From an uncultured Clostridia bacterium (GTDB lineage Bacteria > Bacillota > Clostridia > Christensenellales > Pumilibacteraceae), in the NCBI GenBank assembly GCA_948440265.1, contig CAOJOK010000002.1, forward strand, positions 1 through 64,000: a DNA stretch of 64,000 nt, written 5' to 3'. Below are positions 1-8,500 of the stretch, one piece after another. The position numbers and the translations under genes were made by a program. The notes beneath the pieces are model-generated. The model did not search any database. It was not told the DNA's origin and saw nothing but the letters and a program-made list of their open reading frames with translations. Each line of letters opens with the position of its first letter. The first letter of the stretch is position 1.

Positions 1-56
1 TATTTTTCCTATAAAGTCTTTTTGACTACTCTTTCTATTTATTTGTCAAGGTGCAC

Positions 57-75
57 GCTGTCACATAGGGACAGC
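57..75. promoter_or_regulatory. Dyad downstream of the left-edge promoter
   Basis: GCTGTC and GACAGC form a 6-bp inverted repeat around a 7-nt centre. It lies just downstream of the predicted start of the leftward transcript from the promoter at 82-111. It could be an operator or a hairpin at the 5' end of that mRNA. The gene served is outside the window. Confidence 0.3.
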
Positions 76-81
76 CTTGTT

Positions 82-111
82 ATAATAACATATATAATGG
101 GGCTTTGTCAA
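82..111 (-). promoter_or_regulatory. Sigma-A-like promoter pointing left off the window
   Basis: On the minus strand, TTGACA (106-111) and TATTAT (82-87) are separated by 18 bp. No gene follows within the window, so it should drive a gene left of base 1. Bases 1-185 hold no convincing coding sequence on either strand. Confidence 0.5.
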
Positions 112-185
112 GTATTTTTCACAAATTTTTCATCTTTTTTTATAAATAATTGCCGACTTAAACGGCGCGCGGCTTATCGACATCG

Positions 186-225
186 AAAAAAAGGAGTACT
201 CTTGTTTTGAATACCCCTTTTATTT
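186..225 (-). terminator. Terminator of the ger operon
   Basis: On the minus strand AAAAGGGGTA pairs with TACTCCTTTT (with a G-T pair) and is followed by a T run. It sits just after the gerAC stop codon. Confidence 0.7.
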
Positions 226-237
226 TTCTGTGTGATA

Positions 238-1512
238 TCATATTATCAGCAGTTCTATGTTTGTCTCGACTTCGAGTTTTTCGAAAAGCGCGCCGTCGGT
301 TTCCACGGTCTGCTTATATTTTTTCGCGTTTTTGCGATATAGCCTGCTGTCGTATTTAAAAGGGTCTACCTTTATTTCTTTGGCTTTCTCCCAACCGCCT
401 TTTATCTGCTTATCGATGTCTTCCTTCACGCTTTCTCTCAAAGCGTCCATCAATTGTTTTTCGGTGAAACCTTCTTTCTGCTTTTCCGACAGCTTATGAT
501 TGTCTTCCGTTTCCAACTGCACTTTCATTTTAACGGTCACGGTGGGTTTATTTTCATCGAATTTTGCTTTCACCGACACGCCTTTCTTCTTCATTCTGAA
601 CGTAAATCTGCCGAAGTCCTCTCCGTCGAATTCGAATTTATCCAACTTTATAAGTCCCCTGTCCGACTGCGGGTCTTGCCAGGTAAGGGCAAGAGTTGCC
701 TTTTCGTCGAACTCCGCGACGGCTTTATAGTCTTTGAAAATCAGCGCTTTATCCGCAGAAGCAATCTGTGCTTCCTGTCCGCCTTGACCGCCGCCCTGCT
801 GCTGTTCGCCCTGTTGTCCCTGACCGCCGCTTTGACCGCTCTGACCGCCGCCCTGCTCGCCTTGTCCGCCGCCGCTCTGCTCGCCGCTTCCGCTGTCACT
901 GCCGCCGAGACCGATTTTTACGAGAGGCAAGTATGCTCCTTTTCCCGCACTGCCGCTGTTGGACGCAAACCGCAAAAGAGATATCATAGGCACCTGTGCG
1001 TTTTCCACGGAGAACGACAGGAAACTGCCGAGAGAAAATGCCGCGGACTCCGAAAGTCCCGCCGCACCGTCTATAAACTCCTCCGCTTTGCCGTCCGAGG
1101 CAATAACGGACGCGCCGTCGGAAATCAGTCCCGATGCAATGAGATAACTGATTTCGTCTTCCACGCCTTTTTCGCAAAGGTCTCTGCCGAATACGACCAG
1201 ACCACAGTGCGACAGCTGTGCGTCTTTTCCGAGCGCGCCTGCAAGAGAGTCTATCGCGTCGTTCAAGCTGTCGCCCTCCGCGCTTGCGGTGGTTTCTTTA
1301 CCGCCGCTGCTTTCACTGCCGCCGCTTGCCACCGTTATCGCCGCAGTCAACATTATCTTGTCGTTTTCCGTCTTATCCAAGCCAATCGCCGTAATCATAA
1401 CGCGCGCGTCTATCTGCGGCTGTTTATCCGCAATGCCCGGATAGAACATAAACAGAAGTGCCACGCCTATGACGGCAAGCTTATAAAAAAGCAACTGCTT
1501 ACGCTTTGTCAA
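238..1512 (-). CDS. gerAC: Spore germination receptor subunit C (Ger(x)C family)
   Basis: This is the C subunit of a GerA-type nutrient germinant receptor in the spore inner membrane. The TTG start at 1512 is chosen because AAGGAGG lies 8-9 nt upstream; it overlaps the end of gerAB by 14 bp. The 424-residue product has one hydrophobic N-terminal segment (about residues 9-25) and then the family's strand-rich body, ending in the usual C-terminal domain. Two oddities are visible. Family members are normally lipoproteins, but no lipobox cysteine is present here, so the hydrophobic segment is probably a plain anchor. The middle also carries a Gly/Gln/Ser-rich low-complexity insert of about 45 residues (bases about 765-905). 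The assignment rests on family resemblance and operon position. Confidence 0.85.
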   Translation of the reverse strand: MTKRKQLLFYKLAVIGVALLFMFYPGIADKQPQIDARVMITAIGLDKTENDKIMLTAAITVASGGSESSGGKETTASAEGDSLNDAIDSLAGALGKDAQLSHCGLVVFGRDLCEKGVEDEISYLIASGLISDGASVIASDGKAEEFIDGAAGLSESAAFSLGSFLSFSVENAQVPMISLLRFASNSGSAGKGAYLPLVKIGLGGSDSGSGEQSGGGQGEQGGGQSGQSGGQGQQGEQQQGGGQGGQEAQIASADKALIFKDYKAVAEFDEKATLALTWQDPQSDRGLIKLDKFEFDGEDFGRFTFRMKKKGVSVKAKFDENKPTVTVKMKVQLETEDNHKLSEKQKEGFTEKQLMDALRESVKEDIDKQIKGGWEKAKEIKVDPFKYDSRLYRKNAKKYKQTVETDGALFEKLEVETNIELLII

Positions 1513-2650
1513 CTTCTTTTCCCTCCTTACGTTTTCGAACAAGCCAAACGACGAAACAGACCGCCGCGGCAATGAGCGGCAAGAGCTGTATTCCGACCGC
1601 AAGCGGCGCGGCATACACCGTGGCGAAATTAAAAAGACGAACGTCGCAGGGCGCTACGGTATGCATAAGAATATATACGGCAAGCGCGGTCAGCCAACTG
1701 TACAGCCACGGCTTTTTCACCCCAACGACCGACGTCAACGCGCGCACACAGCCCTGCTGGAACAGTCCCGTTTCCACAAGGAGTACGACCGACCACACCG
1801 TGAACACAATCAAATCTATACGCCCGAAATTATAATTGCTGACATACTGATTCATATCGGCGGCATTATTGCCGTAATAAATCAACTGCGTCACGGAGCC
1901 GTATGCCGCAGACAGCGCAAACGTCAATGCCGTCGCCAACGCGCCCGAAATCGCCGCCGCCGAAACGCATAACATTTTTGTGTGCTTTTTAAATTCCACA
2001 TTGCGGAAAAACCCGAAAAGTATCGGATAATTGCCCGTCCAAAGAGCGTACTTCAACGGGCTCTTGAACGCTTCGGCATTATTGTAAAGCGTGGGAAAAA
2101 TATTTCCGAAATCGACGTCGCCCGAAAAAGCCGTCAGCACAATCACCGCAACGGTTACCAATGCTATCGGCATCAAAAGCTCGCACAGTCTGCCGAGTCC
2201 CCTTGCACCCCCGCCGCCGAGCACCGCCGCCAAAGCGCAAAGCAAGCCGAGAAACACCAGCCAATCGAGATTGTCGTAAACCGTTTTCCCGAAGAACAAA
2301 CGCGCTTCGCCGATTAACAGCATCAGTTTGCACAGCGTCCAGAAAAACAGTATGACGCCGAATATGATTTTCAAAACGCGGTACGCCTTGCCGTCATATT
2401 TGCCTTTTTTCAAAAAGTCCATTACGGCAAGAGTGCAATACAGCGCCGCACAGTCGAATACGGACAGAAACAGCATTACAAGCCAGCCGTCCCTGCCGCC
2501 GTCCATAACAAGCAAAGCAGGCAGGTTGAGCATATTCAGCCCCAAGCCTATGATAAACGTCATACATATAAGCTGAAACGACGATATCGCTTTCGGACGC
2601 TTGCACTCGCGTGCGTTATCCGAATTCATAGTAAGTGTTGACGAAAACAT
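1499..2650 (-). CDS. gerAB: Spore germination receptor subunit B (GerAB-type, APC permease fold)
   Basis: This 383-residue polytopic protein has about ten hydrophobic segments and belongs to the spore-germination permease family (GerB, amino-acid/polyamine/organocation fold). In characterised receptors this subunit binds the germinant. The ATG at 2650 has AAAGGAGAG just upstream, so the in-frame extension toward 2824, which runs into gerAA, is rejected. The gene starts 17 bp after the gerAA stop and ends inside gerAC, as expected for a translationally linked A-B-C receptor operon. The ligand cannot be read from the sequence. Confidence 0.9.
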   Translation of the reverse strand: MFSSTLTMNSDNARECKRPKAISSFQLICMTFIIGLGLNMLNLPALLVMDGGRDGWLVMLFLSVFDCAALYCTLAVMDFLKKGKYDGKAYRVLKIIFGVILFFWTLCKLMLLIGEARLFFGKTVYDNLDWLVFLGLLCALAAVLGGGGARGLGRLCELLMPIALVTVAVIVLTAFSGDVDFGNIFPTLYNNAEAFKSPLKYALWTGNYPILFGFFRNVEFKKHTKMLCVSAAAISGALATALTFALSAAYGSVTQLIYYGNNAADMNQYVSNYNFGRIDLIVFTVWSVVLLVETGLFQQGCVRALTSVVGVKKPWLYSWLTALAVYILMHTVAPCDVRLFNFATVYAAPLAVGIQLLPLIAAAVCFVVWLVRKRKEGKEVDKA

Positions 2651-2667
2651 AAAACTCTCCTTTTGCC

Positions 2668-4074
2668 CTATTCTTTTTCTCTCGTTCGGTTGGACGTCGG
2701 TATTCCGAAAGGTCGCTTTTTCATATCCTTGCGCGGCGACAGCGTTACGCCGTCTTTCAAGTCGGACGCTATCATCGGCGCAAAAGGCGCAAGATAGGGA
2801 CTGCCGTAGCAATCCATACGGCACAGATAGTGTACCACATATATGCCCACGATGATTATACCGAGCGCACCCGCTATGCCGCCCGCCAAAGTGACAATCA
2901 TACGGAGCAGGCTCATAGTACCCACTTCGTTGGGCGAAGTAAACAGCGCTATACTCGACAACGCCGCAAGCATAACGGACGGCGAACTCACAAGTCCTGC
3001 TTTAACCGCCGTATCGCCCAGCACTATTGCGCCGACTATACTCATTGCCATACTGACCGCGCGCGGCATCCGCACGCTGGCGTCGCGTATAATTTCGAAC
3101 AGCAAAAGCACGAACATCATTTCCCACATAGGCGGAAGCGGCACTCCCTTGACCGCATTCATAAGCGTTATCAAAAACTTGTTCGGCAGCATATCATAGT
3201 GAAACACCTGAAAAGCTACATACACGCCCGGCAGCAGAACGGCGAAAAACACGGCAAGCAGACGGACGATACGGAGAAAGGACGTAAAGCCGCTGCGCTC
3301 GTAATAGTCGTCGCCCGACTGAAAATCTTCGGCAAGAAGAAACGGCAGCGTCAGCACCATAGGCGAACCGTCCGTTATGATTGCCACTCTGCCTTCGGCT
3401 ATCTTTGCCGCCGCAACGTCCGGCTTTTCCGTATACCCCACCTGTTTAAACAGAGAGTACGGACTTTTTTCCAAGTACGGCACGAGATAGTTGGAATCGA
3501 TAAGCGCGTCTATTTTGATATTCTTGATTTTATCGGTGACTTCGCGAACGATTTTTTTATCCGCCACCGAGCTCAAATACACCACTGTCACCGCCGTTTT
3601 GGACTGCTCGCCGACGGTCAGTTTTTCCATACAAAGCTTGGGTGATTTGAATCTCCTTTGCAAAAGCGACATATTCGTCTTTATATCTTCTGTGAAGCCC
3701 TCTCTCGGACCGCGGACAACCGTTTCCGTCGGCGGTTCCATAACCGCTCGTTTATCGTATTTTTTGGCATCGATGACGAGTATATCGGTTTCTCCGTCCA
3801 AGATAAAAGCTCCGTCGCCCGACAAAACAGCTTGCACGGCTTCGTTTTCATCGGTAACGATTTGTGTTTCCGAAATGAAAATCACGCTCTTATCTATGTC
3901 CGATATGCTTTTGCCGCCGCTTTGCGCCGACCGTATGAAGTCGCGCAGAATTTCCGAATCGGTCAGGTCGGGATTGAAAAACAGTGCGGCGTTTTTTTTG
4001 CCGCAAGCAAAATCCCTGCGCACGACATTGCATCCGCAATCGAATAAGTTTTGAAATTTATCTGCCTGTTCCAT
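2668..4074 (-). CDS. gerAA: Spore germination receptor subunit A (GerAA/SpoVAF family)
   Basis: The 468-residue protein has a long soluble N-terminal region with the conserved VRGPREGF segment, followed by membrane segments in its second half. This is the GerAA layout; in known receptors the A subunit helps form the germinant-gated complex. It is the first gene of the receptor operon. The ATG at 4074 was chosen; an in-frame TTG at 4101 is possible, and neither has a good Shine-Dalgarno site. A candidate forespore-type -10 (CATACTG) sits 5 nt before the ATG, which would make the mRNA almost leaderless. Confidence 0.88.
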   Translation of the reverse strand: MEQADKFQNLFDCGCNVVRRDFACGKKNAALFFNPDLTDSEILRDFIRSAQSGGKSISDIDKSVIFISETQIVTDENEAVQAVLSGDGAFILDGETDILVIDAKKYDKRAVMEPPTETVVRGPREGFTEDIKTNMSLLQRRFKSPKLCMEKLTVGEQSKTAVTVVYLSSVADKKIVREVTDKIKNIKIDALIDSNYLVPYLEKSPYSLFKQVGYTEKPDVAAAKIAEGRVAIITDGSPMVLTLPFLLAEDFQSGDDYYERSGFTSFLRIVRLLAVFFAVLLPGVYVAFQVFHYDMLPNKFLITLMNAVKGVPLPPMWEMMFVLLLFEIIRDASVRMPRAVSMAMSIVGAIVLGDTAVKAGLVSSPSVMLAALSSIALFTSPNEVGTMSLLRMIVTLAGGIAGALGIIIVGIYVVHYLCRMDCYGSPYLAPFAPMIASDLKDGVTLSPRKDMKKRPFGIPTSNRTREKE

Positions 4075-4079
4075 AAGGA

Positions 4080-4109
4080 CAGTATGAGTATTAGCACACA
4101 ATTTTATGA
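4080..4109 (-). promoter_or_regulatory. Possible forespore (sigma-G/F-like) promoter of gerA
   Basis: CATACTG (4080-4086) matches the sigma-G/F -10 CATACTA in six of seven bases. A weaker TCATAA lies 17 bp upstream (4104-4109). GerA operons are sigma-G dependent in Bacillus, which fits, but the -35 match is poor. Confidence 0.3.
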
Positions 4110-4117
4110 CGCAATTT

Positions 4118-4142
4118 AAAAAGACGCGGATTCATACCGCGC
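4118..4142 (-). terminator. Terminator after mazF
   Basis: On the minus strand GCGCGG pairs with CCGCGT around a short loop and is followed by TTTTT. It separates mazEF from the ger operon. Confidence 0.65.
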
Positions 4143-4163
4143 CTTCGCCGCTTGTCGATATAA

Positions 4164-4511
4164 TCATACAAAGCCGAGCGATATCAAAATAGCTCTGTCC
4201 ACTTTGGACATAGTGGCAGAATCGAGCTGCCCGATTTTCTCCTTCAACCGTCTTTTATCCAAAGTCCTTATCTGCTCCAACAATATAACCGAATCTTTCG
4301 GAAGCCCGAACTGCCCCTGTCGCACTTCTATGTGCGTCGGCAGTTTGGCTTTGGTCAGCTGGGACGTGACCGCACAGGCAATGACCGTCGGAGAGTACTT
4401 ATTGCCGACGTCGTTTTGTATGACGAGAACGGGACGGGTTCCGCCCTGCTCCGAGCCTACGACCGGGCTCAAATCGGCATAATATATTTGTCCCCGTTTC
4501 ACCTGTTCCAT
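4164..4511 (-). CDS. mazF: MazF/EndoA-type endoribonuclease toxin
   Basis: A 115-residue PemK/MazF-family toxin, close to the Bacillus NdoA (EndoA) type, which cleaves mRNA at specific short sites. The usual features are visible: the [11 protein letters not shown] start, the [12 protein letters not shown] segment holding the catalytic Arg, a Thr in the [10 protein letters not shown] strand, and a C-terminal helix ending LISLGFV. Length is normal for the family. It starts 22 bp after the antitoxin gene, the usual operon order. In Bacillus this pair is chromosomal and housekeeping-like, so it is not in itself a sign of a mobile element. Confidence 0.93.
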   Translation of the reverse strand: MEQVKRGQIYYADLSPVVGSEQGGTRPVLVIQNDVGNKYSPTVIACAVTSQLTKAKLPTHIEVRQGQFGLPKDSVILLEQIRTLDKRRLKEKIGQLDSATMSKVDRAILISLGFV

Positions 4512-4533
4512 TCGGGTCCTGCATACCTCTTGT

Positions 4534-4740
4534 TTATTTAAGATTCGCCCACTGCAAATTCAGTTCGCCGCAAGCCTCATAGCCTTCTTTCATATCCTCT
4601 GTTTTTATGCTATGCGGGTCAATGGCAAAACGGTGCAACAAAAGCCGAATAAGTTGTTCCACGCTCATATTGCGCTCTCTTGCACTGCTTGCAAGTATTT
4701 TTTCCAACTCCGCGTCCACCTCGATAACGTATTTGCTCAC
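4534..4740 (-). CDS. mazE: MazE/EndoAI-type antitoxin (ribbon-helix-helix)
   Basis: The 68-residue protein has a short beta strand (KYVIEVD), two helices typical of the ribbon-helix-helix DNA-binding fold, and a C-terminal tail ([12 protein letters not shown]) like the toxin-binding tail of EndoAI. The GTG at 4740 is chosen because AAGGGG lies 11 nt upstream and the longer reading frame runs back through the promoter. The protein should neutralise MazF and repress its own promoter through the dyad at 4767-4783. Confidence 0.85.
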   Translation of the reverse strand: MSKYVIEVDAELEKILASSARERNMSVEQLIRLLLHRFAIDPHSIKTEDMKEGYEACGELNLQWANLK

Positions 4741-4758
4741 GATATTTATTACCCCTTT

Positions 4759-4786
4759 TTTATAACTTATACTGTTAGTATAACAA
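4759..4786 (-). promoter_or_regulatory. mazEF promoter with operator-like dyad
   Basis: On the minus strand TTGTTA (4781-4786) and TATAAA (4759-4764) are 16 bp apart. A perfect 7-bp inverted repeat, TTATACT-GTT-AGTATAA (4767-4783), fills the spacer. It is a natural target for the antitoxin or toxin-antitoxin complex. Confidence 0.6.
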
Positions 4787-4833
4787 CTTTTTCTATTTAT
4801 ATAGTGCGAAACAAAATATTTACGCATATAAAG

Positions 4834-4867
4834 AAAAACGCTTCGCATACGAACGCGGAGCATTTTT
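4834..4867 (-). terminator. Terminator after the NAD(P)HX repair gene
   Basis: On the minus strand AAAATGCTCCGC pairs with GCGAAGCGTTTT (one mismatch, one G-T pair) and ends in a T run. Confidence 0.65.
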
Positions 4868-4881
4868 GTGTTTTCTTAAAA

Positions 4882-6330
4882 TTATATATTGTCTATGACG
4901 TCGGACGCCAGCACGGAATTTTCACCGAGCCGCTCTGCCGCCCTTTCTCCCGCTTTTCCCATAATATAACAGGCCGCCGCCGCGCCTTGCAGCGTTCCCA
5001 GCCTTACCGACAAGGCGGCTATCGCCCCGACAAGAGAGTCGCCGCTTCCGCCCTTTGCCATAGCCGGCGAACCTGCCGTATTTAAATAGACGGCATTGCC
5101 GTCGCTTATCACCGTGCAGTTGGATTTATTTACAATCACCGCATTCAACTCTTTGGCGGCGGCTTTTGTTTTTTCTATTATTTCGTCTTCGCCGCACTCC
5201 CCGAAAAGCCGATAAAACTCGCGACGGTGCGGAGTAAGCACCAGTTTGCATCTGTGCCCGAATAATATTGCCGTGCGACCTTTAAGCGCGTTCAAGGCGT
5301 CGGCGTCGAGTATGACCGTTCCGTCAAAATGACGGCATAGATATTCTATTATTGCAGGCAGGTCTTTGTTCGCGCCCATTCCCATACCGATTGCCGCAAC
5401 GTCCGACGGCATAACGTACTCTTTCAATGCCGCTTCGTCAAACACGATATAGCCGTTTCTATCCGGCATAAAAGCAAGCGTAGCTTCTTTCGCCTTATCG
5501 TAAAACGCGTCTTTGATAGAGTCTGCTACGCACAGTTTTACCAAGCCCGCACCGTTCTTCAGCGCGCTCAAAGCGCACAATCGAACCGCGCCGGTCATAG
5601 TCGGACAGCCGCCCATTACGCACACTCTGCCGTAGCCGCCCTTGTTCGATACCCGCTTTCTCGGCGGTAAATACGGCACGTTTTTTTCGCACAGTATCGC
5701 ACCTTCCGATACGGGTATGCCTATGTTCCGCAAAAATATTCTGCCGCAAAAGTCGGCTCCGTCTCCCAAAAAATGTCCGTATTTATATGCGGCGAACGTC
5801 ACTGTCGCATCGGCTTTTACGGCACTGCCCATTACCTTTCCGCTGTCCGCATTAAGGCCCGACGGAATATCGACGGAGATAATTTTCGCATTGCCTGCGT
5901 TTATCAATTCTATTGCTTTTTCGAAATCGCCGCCGACTTCCCTGTTTAAACCCACCCCGAATATCGCATCGATAATCAGGTCGTACAAGTCCAATCGGTT
6001 TTCGAAATCGGATATTGTGCACACCTTTCCGCCGAGCGCGGCAAAAGCAAAAAGCCTTGCGCTCACGGCGGCATTTACGTTTTCCGCGACTTTAACGACG
6101 TGCACCTTATAACCTTTCAGTAAAAACAGGCGCGCCAAACTCGCACCGTCCGCACCGTTATTTCCGCCGCCGACAACGACTGCTATTTTGGTGTTTTTGC
6201 CGATTTCATTCTCGACGACGCTTACCATAGACGCCGCGGCATTCTCTATCAAAATGTCTTCGTTCAAGCCCGTTTTCACGGCTTGACGTTCGCATTCACG
6301 CATTTGCGCAACCGTCACTATTCTTTTCAT
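4882..6330 (-). CDS. nnr: Bifunctional NAD(P)H-hydrate epimerase / ADP-dependent NAD(P)H-hydrate dehydratase
   Basis: A metabolite-repair enzyme that restores damaged (hydrated) NADH and NADPH. The first part (about residues 1-215) is a YjeF_N epimerase domain with the GGGNNGADGASLAR nucleotide loop. The second part (about 225-482) is a ribokinase-like carbohydrate-kinase domain that dehydrates the S epimer using ADP, with the GGSGDSLVG signature near its end (GTGD in most relatives). The 482-residue length is normal for the fused form. It follows acpS by 10 bp, a common pairing in Bacillota. Confidence 0.93.
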   Translation of the reverse strand: MKRIVTVAQMRECERQAVKTGLNEDILIENAAASMVSVVENEIGKNTKIAVVVGGGNNGADGASLARLFLLKGYKVHVVKVAENVNAAVSARLFAFAALGGKVCTISDFENRLDLYDLIIDAIFGVGLNREVGGDFEKAIELINAGNAKIISVDIPSGLNADSGKVMGSAVKADATVTFAAYKYGHFLGDGADFCGRIFLRNIGIPVSEGAILCEKNVPYLPPRKRVSNKGGYGRVCVMGGCPTMTGAVRLCALSALKNGAGLVKLCVADSIKDAFYDKAKEATLAFMPDRNGYIVFDEAALKEYVMPSDVAAIGMGMGANKDLPAIIEYLCRHFDGTVILDADALNALKGRTAILFGHRCKLVLTPHRREFYRLFGECGEDEIIEKTKAAAKELNAVIVNKSNCTVISDGNAVYLNTAGSPAMAKGGSGDSLVGAIAALSVRLGTLQGAAAACYIMGKAGERAAERLGENSVLASDVIDNI

Positions 6331-6340
6331 AAAACACCTT

Positions 6341-6685
6341 CTACGAAACTATCGCGACGGCAACCGCCGTTTGCGCCGTGTGCGATAAGGATATTTCCAC
6401 CGTTCTTCCGCCGAGCAATTGTTTTGCCTTTCCGTGCAAAACGGCTATGGGTCTGCCGCTTTTATCGTGCGCGGTTTCTATGTCCGTCAAAGCAAATCTC
6501 ACACCGCTTCCGAGCGCTTTTGCCACCGCTTCTTTTACGCACCAAAAGCCCGCAAGCGACTCGTATGCGTCTTTTTTCTGCTCGAAATAAGCTCTCTCGC
6601 CCGTCGTAAACACACGCTCGAAAAAGCGACGGTTTTGCACCGCCTGCCGTATTCTGTCAATCTCTACTATATCCACGCCTATCAT
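6341..6685 (-). CDS. acpS: Holo-[acyl-carrier-protein] synthase
   Basis: AcpS transfers the 4'-phosphopantetheine arm of CoA to acyl carrier protein for fatty-acid synthesis. The 114-residue sequence has the expected GVDIVEIDRI start with its metal-binding Asp, the F..VKEAVAKALG helix with the second acidic ligand, and the SLSHT segment near the end. Length is normal. It begins 1 bp after the P1 peptidase stop, so the two are probably co-translated. Confidence 0.93.
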   Translation of the reverse strand: MIGVDIVEIDRIRQAVQNRRFFERVFTTGERAYFEQKKDAYESLAGFWCVKEAVAKALGSGVRFALTDIETAHDKSGRPIAVLHGKAKQLLGGRTVEISLSHTAQTAVAVAIVS

Positions 6686-6686
6686 A

Positions 6687-7574
6687 TTACGCTTTCACCG
6701 CATCTGCGACGGCTCGCGCCACGGCTTCTTCCGCCGCCACTCCGACCGCCATAAACTGCGCGTCTACTTTATTCGACGAAAGAGCAAACAGCGTGTCTCC
6801 GTCAAAGTCGGTGTGTACGGGACGAATGGCTCTCGCCATACCGTCGTGCGCAAGCGTCGCCAATTTATTGGCCTGCAATTTGGTGAGTTTGGCGTCCGTC
6901 AAAATACAGCCAATTGTCGTATTGCCGCCCGTCATCAACTTCATAAAATCGTTGTTGACGATACAGCCTGCCGTGTCTATAAAACTGCCGTCATTGGCTT
7001 TCGCGCCTGCTATTATCTTCCCGTCGGCGTCACGCACGTCGCCGCAGGCATTGACTACTACGATTGCCGTTACCGTAGCCGCTCCGACCGCCACTGTGGC
7101 TATTCCCAGACCGCCGTCGCTGGCAAATGCGTCGCCGCGTATTTTTCCGACGGTCGCGCCCCTGCCTGCACCGACTCTGCCGCGCAAGGGCTTGTCGCTT
7201 GCGCTCTCGCACGCCGCCTTCCCCGCATTCATATCCGGATAATGATAGCCGTCGCCTTTCAAGTCGTAAATGACGGCGCCTGCAACGAGCGGCACGATTT
7301 TGTCGCCCATTTTATAGCCGACGCCCTTATCTTTCAGCCACTCCATAACGCCGCAACAGGCTTGAAGTCCGTAAGACGAGCCGCCGCACAGCGCAACAGC
7401 GTGTACTTCTTCGATTGCTTTTTCCGGTCGCAAAAGGTCGGTTTCGCGCGTTCCGGGGGCGCAACCGCGCACGTCAACGCCGCCGACTGCGCCGTCGCAG
7501 AGTATGACGCTGACGCCCGTGTGTTCATCGTTCCAGTGTCCGAGTTTAAAGCCGTTCGGTATCTTTCTTTCCAT
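6687..7574 (-). CDS. P1 family (DmpA/S58) self-processing peptidase
   Basis: A 295-residue member of the DmpA-like N-terminal nucleophile family (beta-aminopeptidases and related enzymes). These precursors cut themselves before a Ser/Thr, which becomes the new N-terminus and nucleophile. Here the site is probably GGN|TTIGCI, and the conserved GSSYGLQA and GRVGAGRGATVGK segments are visible upstream. There is no signal peptide, so it is cytoplasmic. The natural substrate of most members is unknown. It sits between recX and acpS on one apparent transcript. Confidence 0.85.
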   Translation of the reverse strand: MERKIPNGFKLGHWNDEHTGVSVILCDGAVGGVDVRGCAPGTRETDLLRPEKAIEEVHAVALCGGSSYGLQACCGVMEWLKDKGVGYKMGDKIVPLVAGAVIYDLKGDGYHYPDMNAGKAACESASDKPLRGRVGAGRGATVGKIRGDAFASDGGLGIATVAVGAATVTAIVVVNACGDVRDADGKIIAGAKANDGSFIDTAGCIVNNDFMKLMTGGNTTIGCILTDAKLTKLQANKLATLAHDGMARAIRPVHTDFDGDTLFALSSNKVDAQFMAVGVAAEEAVARAVADAVKA

Positions 7575-7592
7575 TGTCTTTTCTCCTTTTCC

Positions 7593-8204
7593 TTATTCGT
7601 CGAACAAACCTTCGTCTTCCAAAATTTCCAATGCCGACGATATGTCGTCGCCGTTGCAGCCCTTTGCATAGAGCTTGTTTTTCAGTTTATATTTATCTCC
7701 GCCGCAGCTTTTGAAAAGCGAACGCGCAAGTTCGGCAACGGCTTCGCCTCGGTCGCATTCCGCAAGCTGTTCTTCTATAATATCCCTGCTCACACCGCGT
7801 TTTATAAGTTCGTTTTTCAAACGTATTGCCCCGTACCGCGATTTGTTTTCATCTATATACTGTCTTGCATAACTGCCGTCGTCAAGATACCCGAGCTGAA
7901 AAAGCCTGTCGCAGACCTTATCCGATACTTCCGACATATAGCCCTTGCTTTTCAGAAAATCCCTGATTTCGTACTCGCTTCTCGGACGAACGGCAAGGCG
8001 GTTCATCGCCCTGTCGAGCGCCGACCGATACTCCGATTCCGCCTGCAAGCGCGCAATCTCGTCGGCGTCTATTTCCCTGCCTATTTCCAAGCGGTGCTGC
8101 ATAGCCGTAAGTTCGTCCAAGCCGCACAAGAAGGCTCCGTCCAAAAACAGACTGACCCGCGTTTTATTGCCTTTTTGTCTGACTATATCCGTAATCTTTC
8201 CCAT
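7593..8204 (-). CDS. recX: Regulatory protein RecX
   Basis: RecX binds RecA filaments and limits recombinase activity. The 203-residue protein has the three-helix repeat pattern of the family: the SEYEIRDFLKSKGY repeat, the YLDDGSYARQYIDENKSRYGAIRLKNELIKRG core, and a third repeat near the C-terminus. The ATG at 8204 gives a standard N-terminus; a longer frame up to 8240 lacks a ribosome site. It is the first gene of the recX-peptidase-acpS-nnr run. Confidence 0.9.
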   Translation of the reverse strand: MGKITDIVRQKGNKTRVSLFLDGAFLCGLDELTAMQHRLEIGREIDADEIARLQAESEYRSALDRAMNRLAVRPRSEYEIRDFLKSKGYMSEVSDKVCDRLFQLGYLDDGSYARQYIDENKSRYGAIRLKNELIKRGVSRDIIEEQLAECDRGEAVAELARSLFKSCGGDKYKLKNKLYAKGCNGDDISSALEILEDEGLFDE

Positions 8205-8287
8205 ACTTTTACACGTCCTTTTTCCGAATAATCGCCGCACCCGATACGAATACTATATGCAACGAAATATATAGGAGGGAGCAACTT

Positions 8288-8482
8288 ATGCCCAATATTA
8301 CCACCAAGAGTCTTTCCAAACTCGGCGAACTGCTGGACTCGGAAAATCTCTCATACAAAAAATGCTGTAACTATGTGTCCGATATTTGCGACGAACATCT
8401 CAAAGCCAATGTCGGCAGATATGCAAACAACTGCAAGCACCGTTTCGAGACAATACTCAACTATCTCGAAAACCAAGACTGA
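8288..8482 (+). CDS. Small helical protein paired with a CotF-like coat protein
   Basis: A 64-residue protein with three cysteines, predicted to be two helices. The layout (LSKLGELLDSENLSYKKCCNYV ... ILNYLEN, shown in part) resembles the short helical partners found next to CotF-type coat proteins in Clostridia. GGAGGG lies 9 nt before the ATG. It is followed after 18 bp by the CotF-like gene, so the two are co-transcribed. A spore coat or mother-cell role is an inference from the neighbour. Confidence 0.65.
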   Translation: MPNITTKSLSKLGELLDSENLSYKKCCNYVSDICDEHLKANVGRYANNCKHRFETILNYLENQD

Positions 8483-8500
8483 AAAGGAGGATTGCCGATT

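Noticed and set aside
22-210. A 62-codon plus-strand frame at the left edge
   Set aside because: It has no Shine-Dalgarno site, overlaps the leftward promoter and the ger terminator, and shows no coding character.
4164-4740. mazEF as a mark of a mobile or plasmid element
   Set aside because: The pair is of the chromosomal NdoA/EndoAI type found across Bacillota, and no recombinase or attachment site is nearby.
6813-8231. A 472-codon plus-strand frame opposite the P1 peptidase and recX
   Set aside because: It is antisense to two recognised genes, without a start signal or family resemblance.
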